64,000 bases of DNA from assembly GCA_028641055.1 (NCBI GenBank), contig CM054060.1, forward strand, positions 293,370,660 through 293,434,659. The letters run 5' to 3'. Below, one piece after another: positions 46,335-56,246 of this stretch (the stretch's first letter is position 1; every line of letters starts with the position of its first letter). A program made the position numbers and the translations under genes. Source of the DNA: Alopecurus myosuroides (taxonomy: Eukaryota; Streptophyta; Magnoliopsida; Poales; Poaceae). The notes under the pieces were generated by a model that saw only the letters and a list, made by a program, of their open reading frames with translations, was not told the DNA's origin and searched no databases.

Positions 46335-46875
46335 TGTCGGATATATACCAAATAGGGGTATATCAGATGGTAGTCATAAGTGTCGGATTACCAGGGTGGC
46401 CCAAGTGGTAGTGGGCTATGGTCCATGGGCGACCCAGTAACCTGACGCACAGAAGCTGGATTCTAGAAGAACCCGGATCACGGCCCACGTGATCTGGCTT
46501 GGAGGAGAAGACGGATTCCTTACTTTCCAAGTTAATAGTAACTGTAGTCTTCTAGGTTTCCTATTCTGTAAGCCCTAATCCGGCTATTATATAAAGCCGG
46601 ACGGGAGATGAGATAACCAGAGAAGAAGCTATAGGCTAATTCGCCGGAAAGTTGATCCTCAGCGAATAGCTAGATCTAAACCTCACATTATAATTCTATA
46701 CATAGGCTTTAACCCTGATTAGTGAGATTGCAGGAGTAGGAACGTCGTACTGTCGCGACGTACCGAACCTGGGTAAATCCTGTGTCAACTGTCCACCACG
46801 CGATCCCGTTACCCCACGTCTCTACCGTAGTCTCATGGCACCCCCGTCTATGAAAACTACTACGATGTCTCGACA
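46335..46875 (+). repeat. 3' LTR of element E
   Basis: Direct copy of 37050-37591, followed by the second CAAAC target-site copy at 46876-46880. Confidence 0.95.
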
Positions 46876-46880
46876 CAAAC

Positions 46881-47333
46881 CCCCCATAATGTTCTTTTAG
46901 CCACAACATCCTGGTGCCAGCATCAATACAGAACGCTTTCTTGTTTTGAGTGCACAAATATTTTAATGATTTTCCTGCGTGCATATTGTTGTCACGTTAC
47001 TTGATACTATTAGGAGTTGTTGTGAGAGTTTGACGCCTTGGATGATTATATTGTTGTTCTTGAAGCTTAAATCATCTTTAATTAACCATTGCACGGTGGA
47101 TTGTCTTTTAGTATCGATTCATTGAAAAGTTTTACTTTGTTCTTCATAATTGTTTATACATTATTCTATTTTGATATCAACTATAAACCACAACCTTTAT
47201 TCATTTGATCCTACTTTACATGCTTTACATTATTTTGATGATCAAGTAAATGTTGGTAGCATGTTAGCTCAGAAATTATGTATTTTTATTGTTTACTTAC
47301 TCGAGGACGAGTAGGAACTAAGCTTGGGGATGT
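46881..47333 (+). other. 3' end of the interior and polypurine tract of element D
   Basis: Resumes the D sequence interrupted at 37044. It ends CTCGAGGACGAGTAGGAACT then AAGCTTGGGGATGT, the PPT shared with element A. No gene. Confidence 0.8.
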
Positions 47334-48273
47334 TGATACGTCATAAACGTATCCTTAATTTATGATGTTCCATGTTGTTTTCATGTTACTTTCTACATGT
47401 TTGCTATACACTTTATTATTGATTTCCGGGACTAACCTATTGACAAGATGTCATAGGTCTAGTTCCCTGTTTTCTGCTGTTTTTTGTTTAAGAAAAGTTG
47501 TTCTGGAAATATTATCGGAATTCAAAAATTTGAAGCCCGGAAGTACAAGAATTTCCGAAGGTTCCAAGGAATCCCAAAGAGGCCCAGAAAGGGGCCACAG
47601 GGGGGCACACCATAGGGAGGCGCCCCTCCCCCAGGCCGCGCCTGGGGGTGGTGTGGGCCCCTCGGGCGTCCACCGCCATCGCCCTTCCTCCTATATATTC
47701 ACCCCGATATGTGAACCCTAAATATATACCACTTTTCCACAAAAAACACCCGAGCCCTCCGTCATCTTCAACCCGAGATCGGGAGGGTTCTGGAGTTCTC
47801 ACCGGCACCCTGCCGGGAGCGGAAGTCATCACCGAAGGGCTCTACACCCCCATGCCCGCCTCCGCAGTGATGCGTGAGTAGTTCATCCCTAAACTGTGGG
47901 TCCATAAAAATAGCTAGATGGTTATCCTCTGCACTTTACGCCTCATGTTTAGATCTCATGAGCTGCCTCACATGATCGAGATCATCTTATTGTAATCCTA
48001 CATGTTGTGTTTGCTGGGATCCGATGAATGTTGAATACTATGTCTCTTGATTATCAATCTATCATGTTATCTTCATGTTTATGTTATTTATGATCTTGCA
48101 TGCTATCCGTTGTTAGTAGATGCTAGTGACTCTAGGAGGGAGTATTTATGCTCGATAGTGGGTTCATACCTCCTTTTCATCTGTGATCGAGTGACAGAAA
48201 TGTGACGAATGGAGGATGTGTTGTTGCCATTAGGTAGAAAACAACGATGTTTACTTTGTTTACATTGTTTAGA
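47334..48273 (+). repeat. 3' LTR of element D, first part
   Basis: TGATACGTCATAAACG start at 47334, TATA-like TATATAT at 47692-47698, and leader and downstream sequence matching A's LTR (CTATCGA/TCGATAGTGGG region near 48150). It breaks off at 48273 where the Helitron is inserted. Confidence 0.88.
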
Positions 48274-48304
48274 CTAGCAAAACTGCTTGTGCATTGCAAC
48301 AGAA
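48274..48304 (-). other. Helitron 3' terminus with hairpin
   Basis: Minus strand CTGTTG...CAAGCAG can fold into a 6-bp stem with one bulged G, followed by TTTTGCTAG. It is a decayed version of the CCCGTTGCAACGCACGGG-type hairpin usual in grasses. Confidence 0.75.
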
Positions 48305-49037
48305 ATAAAAAATAATTTATACTTAGAAAATTTTAAAAAAATCAATTTACCACTCAAACAACTTTATTTGTAGAAAAACAATATTAAAAGTACTCAAAAT
48401 TATCAAAGGTCATTCTTATTAAAGGAAAAAACAAATTATTTAGCAAAAAAGTTCATATGCTTCTTCTATTGCAGAATCACATGTGATTTACAAATGTTCT
48501 TGTCAATTTCTAGGTTAAACATATATTTTTAATGCATATATCCCTTTCAAAACAATTATGTGAATATATGTTTACCCATATATTTTGAACGTATATTTTA
48601 TCTATCACCAAATTTAATTACATTTGATCTATCCCTGTGCCACAATAGTGTGCTACTCAAATTGTCTTCCACGGCTTGTCCTTCTACTCTCCATGGTCAC
48701 CTCCTTCTCCACCGAGCTGAACCCATGGTTTGCTCTGTCGTTGTTGTCATGTCCTTCTAGTTGTTGCTTTTCTTTTCGAATCGAATCACCTTATACTTTT
48801 CAAGTAGTTCCACACCTTGATAGAATGCTAGTTGGAAGTTGAAGTGGAACATCTACGCAAAAATAAATTACCGCAATGCTTATATACTTTATCTTGAACA
48901 CACCGCATCTGAAGTGGAAGAAAACATGCGGTAATTTTTTGTGTGCATGTACTCTAGGATAATTTGCAGCATGAACATAGTGAAAATGACTATGTTCAAC
49001 TAAAGGTCACGAGTTGCATACTGAAGTAGCTTGTCTT
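48305..49037 (-). other. Helitron 3' interior, AT-rich, with coding-like scraps
   Basis: Mostly AT-rich with no clear gene. The minus-strand stretch ATGTTCCACTTCAACTTCCA near 48854 opens a short frame containing FYQGVELLEKYK that I do not recognise. The segment 49037-49000 is the end of a captured frame interrupted by the CACTA (see 56127-56246). Confidence 0.45.
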
Positions 49038-49320
49038 CACTAGTGGAAACAACCCCTCTCGTCCAGGGGGCCAGGGGGCAGCTGTCCCGGTTGCAACCAA
49101 ATCCGGGACAAATGCCATGCATTGGTCCCGGTTCGTGCGCCCGGGGCAACAGGAATCGCCTGGGGGCATTGGTCCCGGTTCGTGGGGGGCATATCGGTCC
49201 CGGCTCTTGCCACGGACCGGGACCAATGCCTAGCCACAGGCCACGTGGCACGCGCATGAACTATTGTCCCGGTTCAGTCCACGAACCGGGACCAATGTCC
49301 CCTTCCCCTATATATACTGC
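49038..49320. repeat. Left terminal and subterminal repeats of the CACTA
   Basis: Terminal repeat followed by TCCCGGTT-type motifs near 49086, 49121, 49164, 49197 and 49266 and inverted AACCGGGACCAATG near 49280. Some pairs form hairpins around CACGAACCGG-type centres. Confidence 0.85.
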
Positions 49321-49597
49321 CCCAGCCCCCCCCCCTCCTTGCATCTTTTTTTTGCTTGGAGGTGTGAGAGAGTGTGGTGTTAGTGTGTTTTATTTTACTA
49401 TGCACACGAGGTGTTCGACGAAATTCTCGAGCCGCACATAAGCTCACTGAAAATGGTATCTTCGACCGAGGTTAACAAATTATCTTTTTCATCTGTAACT
49501 GATACATAAAAAAGTAGTATTTGTCGATGTACTGTGGTCATCTCTGTATTAATATGTTATTGTAATGTATTTTGATAAACTTAATTATATGATGCAG

Positions 49598-52500
49598 ATG
49601 GATGCACGGCAGCGATGGATGTACGGTGACCGACGCACTTCCGAGTATATGGCAGGCCTGAATGCATTTCTTGCTGTAGCTCAGGCGAACAAAGATAATG
49701 GCTTCATGTGTTGCCCATGTGTTGATTGTTGGAACGTCAGAGAACATTCTTCCGAAAGAATCCTTCACGGCCATCTACTTCGGAGAGGTTTCATGCCCAG
49801 CTATAATTGCTGGACCAAGCATGGAGAAAGAGGGGTTGTGATGGAAGACGATGAAGAAGAAGAAGATGATGATCCTTTGTTCCCTGAATACGACGATACT
49901 GCAATGGAAGAGAGTGCAGAAGAAGGAGGTGATCAAGAACAAGCATCAGAAGAGCCCGATGATGATCTTGGCCGAGTTATTGCTGATGCAAGGGAAGACT
50001 GTGAAAATAAATTGGAGAGGTTGAAGCTGGATAACATGTTAGAGGATCACAAAAAATTGTTGTACCCAAATTGCGAAGATGGTAGCACAAAGCTCGGTAC
50101 CACACTGGAGTTGCTGAAATGGAAGGCACAGAACGGTGTGACTGACAAGGCATTTGAGAGTTTACTTCAACTAATGAAGCCAAAACTTCCAAAGGATAAC
50201 GAATTGCCTGAGAGTACGTACGAAGCAAAGAAAGCTCTCAGCCCTCTAGGATTAGATGTGCATAAGATACATGCATGCATTAATGACTGCATGCGCTCTT
50301 CCGCAGTGAGAAGTACGAGAATTTGGATGAATGTCCGATATGCACTGCACTGCGGTATAAGATCAGAGCAGATGATCCTGGTGATGTTGACGGCGAGCCC
50401 CCCCCCCCCCGTAAGAGGGTTCCTGCTAAGGTGATGTGGTATGATCCTATAATACCACGGCTGAAACGTCTGTTTAGAAACAAAGAGCATGCTAGGTTGT
50501 TGCGATGGCACAAAGAAGACCGTAAGAAAGACGGAAAGTTGAGGCACCCGGCCGATGGATCGCAGTGGAGAAAGATCGAGAGAGACTTTCCAGACTTTGC
50601 AGGAGAGGCGAGAAACTTATGGTTTGGTCTAAGTACAGATGGCTTTAATCCTTTTGGGGAGCAGAGCTCCAGTCATAGCACTTGGCCTGTAACTCTATGT
50701 ATGTACAACCTTCCTCCTTGGTTGTGCATGAAGCGCAAGTTCATTATGATGCCAGTTCTCATCCAAGGCCCGAGGCAACCTGGCAACGACATTGATGTGT
50801 ATCTAAGGCCATTAGTGGAAGAACTCCTACAACTGTGGGGCAAACCAGGTGTACGTGTGTGGGATGAGAACGAACAAAAGCCATTTGACCTACGGGCGTT
50901 GCTTTTTGTAACCATCAATGATTGGCCTGCTCTTAGTAACATTTCCGGACATACAAACAAGGGATACAATGCATGCACACACTGTTTAGATAAGACTGAC
51001 AGTGTTTTTTTGGATAAATGTAAAAAGGTTGTATACCTGGGGCATCGTAGATTTCTTCCGATCAAGCATCCCTTAAGAAAGAAAGGAGGGAAGCATTTCA
51101 GAGGTGAGGCAGATAACCGAAAGAAGCCTGAGCTCCGTAGTGGTAATAATATATTCGATATGGTCAAGGACCTAGAAGTAATCTTTGGTAAGGCTGCTGG
51201 CAGCCAACCAGTTCCGTACGGCCCTGATAAGCGCGCACCAATGTGGAAGAAGAAATCTATATTTTGGGAGCTACCCTATTGGAAAGTTTTAGAGGTCCGG
51301 TCTTCGATCGACGTGAAGCACGTGACAAAGAATCTCTGTGTCAATCTTCTATGCTTGCTGGGCGTGTATGGGAAGTCAAAAGATACGCCAGAAGCACGGG
51401 AGGACCACCAACGTATGAAAGACCCATGCAACAAGCACACAGATACAGGACGCCATTCCTTAAGCAGCTACGCTCTTACTAAAGCAGAGAAGGAAATATT
51501 CTTTGAAGTCCTTTACAGTATCAAGGTTCCGTGTGGCTTCTCGTCGAATATAAAGGGGATAATAAACATGGCAGAGAAAAAATTCCAAAACCTGAAGTCT
51601 CATGACTGCCACGTGATTATGACGCAGTTGCTTCCGATTGCATTGAGGGGGCTTCTACCGGAAAATGTTCGAGTACCCATTGTGAAGCTATGTGCATTCA
51701 TGAACGCAATATCTCAGAAGGTAATCGATCTAGAAATTCTGACAAGATTACAGAGAGATGTGGTCCAGTGTCTTGTTAGTTTTGAGTTGGTGTTCCCACC
51801 ATCCTTCTTCAACATTATGACTCATCTCCTGGTTCACCTATGTGAAGAGATTCATATTCTCGGTCCGGTATTTCTACACAATATGTTCCCCTTTGAGAGG
51901 TTCATGGGAGTCTTGAAGAAATATGTTCATAACCGTGCTAGGCCAGAAGGAAGCATCTCGAAGGGCTATGGAAAAGAGGAGGTTATTGGGTTCTGTGTTG
52001 ACTTTATTCCTGACCTTAAGACGATTGGTGTTCCTGAATCGCGGCATGAGGGGAGACTGAGGGGAAAAGGAACGCTGGGAAAGAAAACAATGATACCCAG
52101 GGACGGGCATTCGTTCACCAAAGCACACTACACAGTTCTACAAAATTCTATGTTCATGGCTACGTATCTCGAGGAACACAAGAATATTGTACGCTCCGCA
52201 AACCCGAGGAAGGATGACTCATGGATTAAACGCAAACACATGGAGACTTTCGGGAGTTGGTTGCAAACACATCTTATAAATGACAGCATTGTTGAAGATC
52301 AGCTGTACATGTTGCCAGGGTCACCATCTTCTACTATTGGGAGTTTTCAAGGGTACGAGATAAATGGGAATACATTTTACACGAGCTCCCAAGATAAGAA
52401 GAGCACCAACCAAAACAATGGTGTCCGCTTTGATACAACAAACGAGAATGGAAAAAATGAAACATACTATGGTTACATAGAGGAGATATGGGAACTTGAC

Positions 52501-52911
52501 TATGGACCTTCTTTTAAGGTCCCTTTGTTCAAGTGCAAATGGGTCAATCTGAATGGAGAAGGGGTGAAGGTAGACCCGCTTTATGGAATGACAACAATGG
52601 ATCTCAACAATATTTGTTACAATGACGAACCATTCGTCCTAGCCAATGATGTGGCTTAGGTCTTCTATGTGAAGGACATGTCCTCGAGACCGAAAAAAAG
52701 AAAAAATAAGCAAACAAATTCATCATACGATGAGCCGAAGGGTCACATAGTTCTCTCAGGGAAAAGAAACATCGTGGGAATCGAGGACACGACAGACATG
52801 TCAGAAAATTATAATAAGTTTGTTGAAATTCCACCCTTCACCGTGAAAGCTGACCCCACCATCCCGTTAAATAATGAAGATACTCCATGGTTACGGCCGA
52901 AGCGATCATAA
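49598..52911 (+). pseudogene. CACTA transposase TNPD (Transposase_21 family), frameshift plus premature stop
   Basis: The start is MDARQRWMYGDRR at 49598, just after a GATGCAG splice-acceptor-like site. Domains in order: transposase-associated N-terminal domain (ILHGHLLRRGFMPSYNCW, 49598-49850), an acidic stretch, the Transposase_21 core (WFGLSTDGFNPF, NDIDVYLRPLVEELLQLW; about 50600-51500), a DUF4218-like region (GPVFLHNMFPFERFMGVL, near 51860) and a DUF4216-like region (IWELDYGPSFKVPLFKC, near 52490). The reading frame is lost at about 50293, with two extra bases after NDCM. TAG at 52657-52659 replaces an expected sense codon and the same frame continues VFYVKDMSSRPKKRK to 52911. The enzyme cuts and moves elements sharing the termini; this copy should be inactive. 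Confidence 0.92.
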
Positions 52912-53245
52912 GCAAGGGCGAATTCAGAAGACTAGATAGGGATGTTGGTGATGTGTAATAATAAGCGTGGAATACATGATCATATTCGAGTATGAGATAA
53001 CTGTCAAAAACAGGCGTCGGGGTCATTTTGTTAGATTCGACTCATCAGAATAATAGTTCTGTTTGAGCAGTAATTTGTATTGACCGGTAAAAAGCTGACA
53101 ACTATGACCCATATCCGAGTATGAGATAACTGTAGGCAGATATTGCAGGCACACTTCAAAGTGATAGTACGGATACCATCCTGACAGATATACTTAAAAC
53201 ACTCCTGCACTGTTTGAGATTTTCAGATTAGAATTTGAACTGATC
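52912..53245 (+). repeat. Spacer with partial direct copies of the FAR1-like fragment
   Basis: 52981-53052 repeats 53284-53355 almost exactly (72 bp, beginning CATAT(T/C)CGAGTATGAGATAA), and a shorter copy of the same start occurs near 53109. This looks like a local duplication of part of the captured fragment. Confidence 0.85.
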
Positions 53246-53629
53246 TTGGATTGCGTGGTCTATAACTGTGGCGAAATTGGACCCATATCCGAGTATGAGA
53301 TAACTGTCAAAAACAGGCGTCGGGGTCATTTTGTTAGATTCGACTCATCAGAATACATAGGTCTGCCGTGTTGCCAGGTACTGAAGGTTCTTGAGATCAG
53401 AAATATTAAAGAAATTCCATCACACTATGTTTTGAAAAGATGGCGAAATGATGCTCAGATTGAACCTTCGAAGGAGAACTATGGCAGGCATCTATTGTTA
53501 TTCATTGGAGTTAACCACCATAAACAGCCCAAAACAGTTTTGACTGGCTGCTTTACATCGATAGGGGATGAAGTTGCTTCTGCTTGGCCAGGGACTGTCC
53601 ACCGCTCTATCAAAATACAACGAAAGTAA
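53246..53629 (+). pseudogene. Captured FAR1/FHY3-like (MULE-derived) fragment in the CACTA
   Basis: The 127-codon frame contains LPCCQVLKVLEIRNIKEIPS followed by HYVLKRWRNDA. This matches the SWIM zinc-finger end of FAR1-related proteins (pattern C.HVL.V....I..IPS.YILKRW), with the first zinc cysteines lost. After it comes LLLFIGVNHHKQPK, resembling the start of the MULE transposase core of the same family (VGVNHH). In normal FAR1-like proteins the core precedes SWIM, so the pieces are out of order. It is not a working transcription factor or transposase; it is probably a transduplicated scrap. The match is from memory of the family. Confidence 0.65.
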
Positions 53630-54364
53630 TAAGGGATATATTCCACTATTCGGAAAATACGTGTGGATGCGCGGCTGCACACAGGCCTAAATATTTAAGT
53701 TACCCAAGCAACGTTAGCCCTAAAAGAAGATGTCACCTTGAGTTGAGTAAGTATTTTAATTATTCATTGTGTTGCTTGAGGAAGATCCCAAATTCTCCGT
53801 GTTAAAAAGTTGGTATAATAATTAATAGTTTCAATAGTTAAAATAATTATTTAGTTAAACGAAAAATGAATTTTAATTAGTTATGCAAAATCTAGCATTT
53901 TTCATGTTGAAATTTTTGTAAAATTCGGAAGTATGTAGAAGTTGATAAAGTGCAAACTTAAACAATTTTCAAATTTTGGCGCTAAAATATTTTGGCGCGC
54001 AGGGTGCCACCAAGTTTCGAAAAAAGTTTTGGTCCCGGCCCGTGGTACCAACCGGGACCAAAGGGGGTGTCTCTAGTCCCGGTTGGTGACACGGGCCGGG
54101 ACTGAAGGCCCTGTTGTATAAATATCTTGGCCCTCTCTCCAGGCCGAGCGACCAACCAGGGACAGCGGGCATGCCTTGGCGAAGCCCTGCCGGCGGGGTT
54201 GGGGTTGAACTAGGGACACGTTACTGTGGACACAAGATATATATATTAAAAGGCCCGGGGGCCGTGCTTACATAGGGGGGACGGCGCGGCCACAGGCGGC
54301 CGGCCGTTTCTTGGGGGGTGGGGGGTAGCCTACTATATTAGGAGGGGGGCTCGACGGCGCCGGC
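53630..54364 (+). other. CACTA central spacer with an internal block of terminal-type motifs
   Basis: 53700-53990 is AT-rich without genes. 54030-54110 holds GGTCCCGGCCCGTGG, CAACCGGGACCAAAG, AGTCCCGGTTGG and GGGCCGGGACTG, the same motif class as the element ends. 54180-54364 is GC-rich downstream sequence of the minus-strand gene. Confidence 0.6.
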
Positions 54365-55413
54365 CTAGTCCTCCTCGTCGGAGGAGATGCAGTGGTAGGC
54401 CGGTGCCTGCCACAGGTGGGCAGGCAGCTGGGGCGGGCCCGCCGGTGGCTGCGGAGACATCGGTGGCGCGTACTGCGGCTGCGGGGGCGCGTACTGCGGC
54501 GGCGGGGGCAGCTCCTCAGGCTGCGGCGGCGGCGGGGGCAGCTCCTCCGGCGACCATACGCCGCCGGTCCAGGCCCAGGTCATGCCGTGCTCCAGGCCTG
54601 GCTGCGGCGGCGGCTGGTCCTCGGATGCCTCCAGCTCGGCGTTCATCACCTGCCACCAAGGGGCAGGCGCCGAAGGGGGCGGGGGCGGCGGCATGTTGTT
54701 GGCGTCGACGGCGGCGGCGGCCAGGACTTGCTCCCACCGCTTGACCTCATCCTCGATGAGGGTGCGGCAGGAGGCCTCGCAGGCCTCCTCCAAGCTGGCC
54801 CGGAGCTCGGGGTCCTCCTCCAAGGCGATGTCGTCGGCGGTGTCCTCCACGAGGAGCCACAGCTCCGGCTCCCTGCCGGGCGGTGGCGCGGGGTAGTCCG
54901 CCACGCTCACCTCCTCCTGGGCGATGGGGATGAAGGAGCGCCGGCGCAGGTCATGCTCCTGCTGGAACCAGGTGGCCCAGTAGGGGGAGCTGCGCGCGTA
55001 CATGCGGTCGCTGAGGAGGTGGGCCGGCAGGAGCGCGCGCTGGCGGTCGATCTCCTCGCGCGCGGCCTCGTTGGTCGGGGCGGGCGGCACCGGGATGCGC
55101 TGGGGGTTGAGGTGCCACCCGTCCGGGAGGTGGACGTCCGGCCAGAAGACCGGCGTCGCGTGCTCCCAATGCCACTCGGCCTCCGCCGTCCGGACGTACC
55201 GGCGGAAGCGCTTGCCCTTGGGCGCGGCGCGGCGCGGCGCGGCGGGCGTGACGCTGGAGGTGGAGCGGGGACGCGCGGCGCCCCGCCAATGCGGACACCT
55301 CCCGGGCCGAAGCCGAAGGCCTCCGCCGGCGGGGGTGGGACGCCGGAGCCTCTTTGGCCGCTCGAGGACCCGGCCTCGTGGTCGTTCCTGAGGCGCTTGA
55401 ACCAGCGGGACAT
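54365..55413 (-). pseudogene. CACTA second gene, minus strand, unknown function (one frameshift)
   Basis: ATG at 55413 opens MSRWFKRLRNDHEAGSSSGQ, followed by a Pro/Gly/Arg-rich stretch. The frame slips by one base in the GCGCGGCGCGGCGCGG-type run at about 55226-55250. It then continues as RRYVRTAEAEWHWEHATPVF, WPDVHLPDGWHLNPQRIPV and LLSDRMYARSSPYWATWFQQ, an acidic region (LEEDPELRASLEEACEASCR), a proline-rich tail, and ends ISSDEED at 54365. Related proteins occur in grass CACTA elements as a second frame, where they may act with the transposase; I do not know the function. It is convergent with the transposase gene. A TTTTTAAAGG stretch at about 55488-55479 (minus strand) may be its TATA-like element. 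Confidence 0.65.
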
Positions 55414-56126
55414 GGTGGCTAGGGTTCCTTTGGCTGGGACGCGGCCGGGGTGGATGGGTTGTGCGGGCGGCGGGGGCCCTTTAAAAAGGACCCCGGGGGG
55501 GTGGGGCTGGCATGCCAACCGGCGGCCGGAAAGTGGCGGCGGTTGCAGGCGGCCATGAATGCGGGGCGGGAGCCGAGGCGTGGCGGCGGTTGCAGCTGGC
55601 CACGCGCGCGTGGGGAAGTGGAGGGGGCGGGAAGACGAGGCGGCAGTGGGCCCTTTGACCGTCCCTGTGGTCTTAATTTAAGGGACCGGGCGAGCCAGCC
55701 ACTAGGCCGCTGGCCAGTGGCCCCTTTTGAATCGTTGATCGAATATAATAAAAGACGCGGGCCTGTGGGCTTAATTAAAGACGTGGGCCTGGACGCGGTT
55801 GGGGAAGGGGAGGCCGGTTGGGGATTGCGAGACAGGAGCCCCAAAAAAAATGAAACGAAAAAAAAACATGCCGCGGCAGGGGAAAATTGGCGGAATATAT
55901 ATTTTTTTTTAAAAGTTATCCATCCCGGTTCCTAAAATGAACCGGGACGAACTCCCTAGCCGCCCCTGTCCCAGGTTCGCCATGTGGACCATCCTTACCA
56001 TCCCGGGTCCTGACACAACCGGGACCAATGGGGGAGGGCCATTTGTCCCGCCTAGCCTATCCCGGTTGCACAACCGGGACAACTGGCCCTTACGACCCGG
56101 GACAAATGGCCCTGTTTCCACTAGTG
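55414..56126. repeat. Right subterminal region and terminal repeat of the CACTA
   Basis: 55414-55920 is the GC-rich upstream region of the minus-strand gene. 55922-56112 carries TCCCGGTT/AACCGGGA motifs in both directions (near 55923, 55941, 56016, 56068 and 56083), ending in the inverted CACTA terminus at 56113-56126. Confidence 0.8.
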
Positions 56127-56246
56127 CTTCTTGAGTACAAGTTTTGCATGTTCTACTCAAAGCAAAGATTCTCTAAAGTTCTCAAGTTTGGTGGGTATAG
56201 TCAAGAAGTCGATTTCATCCACAAGTTTCCAGAGGAGGACTTCCAT
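56127..56246 (-). pseudogene. Captured coding fragment in the Helitron, interrupted by the CACTA
   Basis: Minus-strand ATG at 56246 reads MEVLLWKLVDEIDF, then ENFRESLL, a TGA at 56159-56157, then VEHAKLVLKK up to the CACTA border. Beyond the CACTA the same frame continues LLQYATRDL to a TAG at 49002-49000. I do not recognise the protein. The uninterrupted coding-like composition on both sides of the insertion suggests a gene scrap captured by the Helitron before the CACTA arrived. Confidence 0.4.

Larger units (their letters stand above)
37050..46875 (+). mobile_element. Tat-like gypsy retrotransposon E with truncated pol and an antisense gene
   Basis: LTRs of 542 bp (37050-37591) and 541 bp (46335-46875), PBS at 37593-37611, PPT at 46321-46334, and TSD CAAAC at 37045-37049 and 46876-46880. 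By eye about a dozen positions differ between LTRs. Gag-protease and reverse transcriptase are recognisable; RNase H and integrase are missing after about 42185. Between pol and the 3' LTR lies a minus-strand intron-containing gene with the 'putative gypsy-type transposon' domain. Extra antisense frames near the 3' end are known from Tat/Retand/RIRE2-type elements, and the TTGGCGCCCACCGTGGGGC PBS fits that group. Confidence 0.93.
49038..56126 (+). mobile_element. CACTA DNA transposon (7089 bp) with TSD CTT
   Basis: CACTAGTGGAAACA at 49038-49051 is repeated inverted at 56113-56126, and CTT flanks both sides (49035-49037, 56127-56129). Subterminal regions are full of TCCCGGTT/AACCGGGA motifs in both directions, the usual transposase-binding repeats. 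It contains a Transposase_21-type (TNPD) pseudogene on the plus strand, a captured FAR1-like fragment, and a GC-rich gene on the minus strand that converges on them. Both major genes are broken, so it now depends on transposase from elsewhere. Confidence 0.95.

Noticed and set aside
54392..55558. 388-codon plus frame
   Set aside because: Antisense shadow of the CACTA minus-strand gene; Arg/Gly-rich and without domains, whereas the minus strand gives protein-like sequence.
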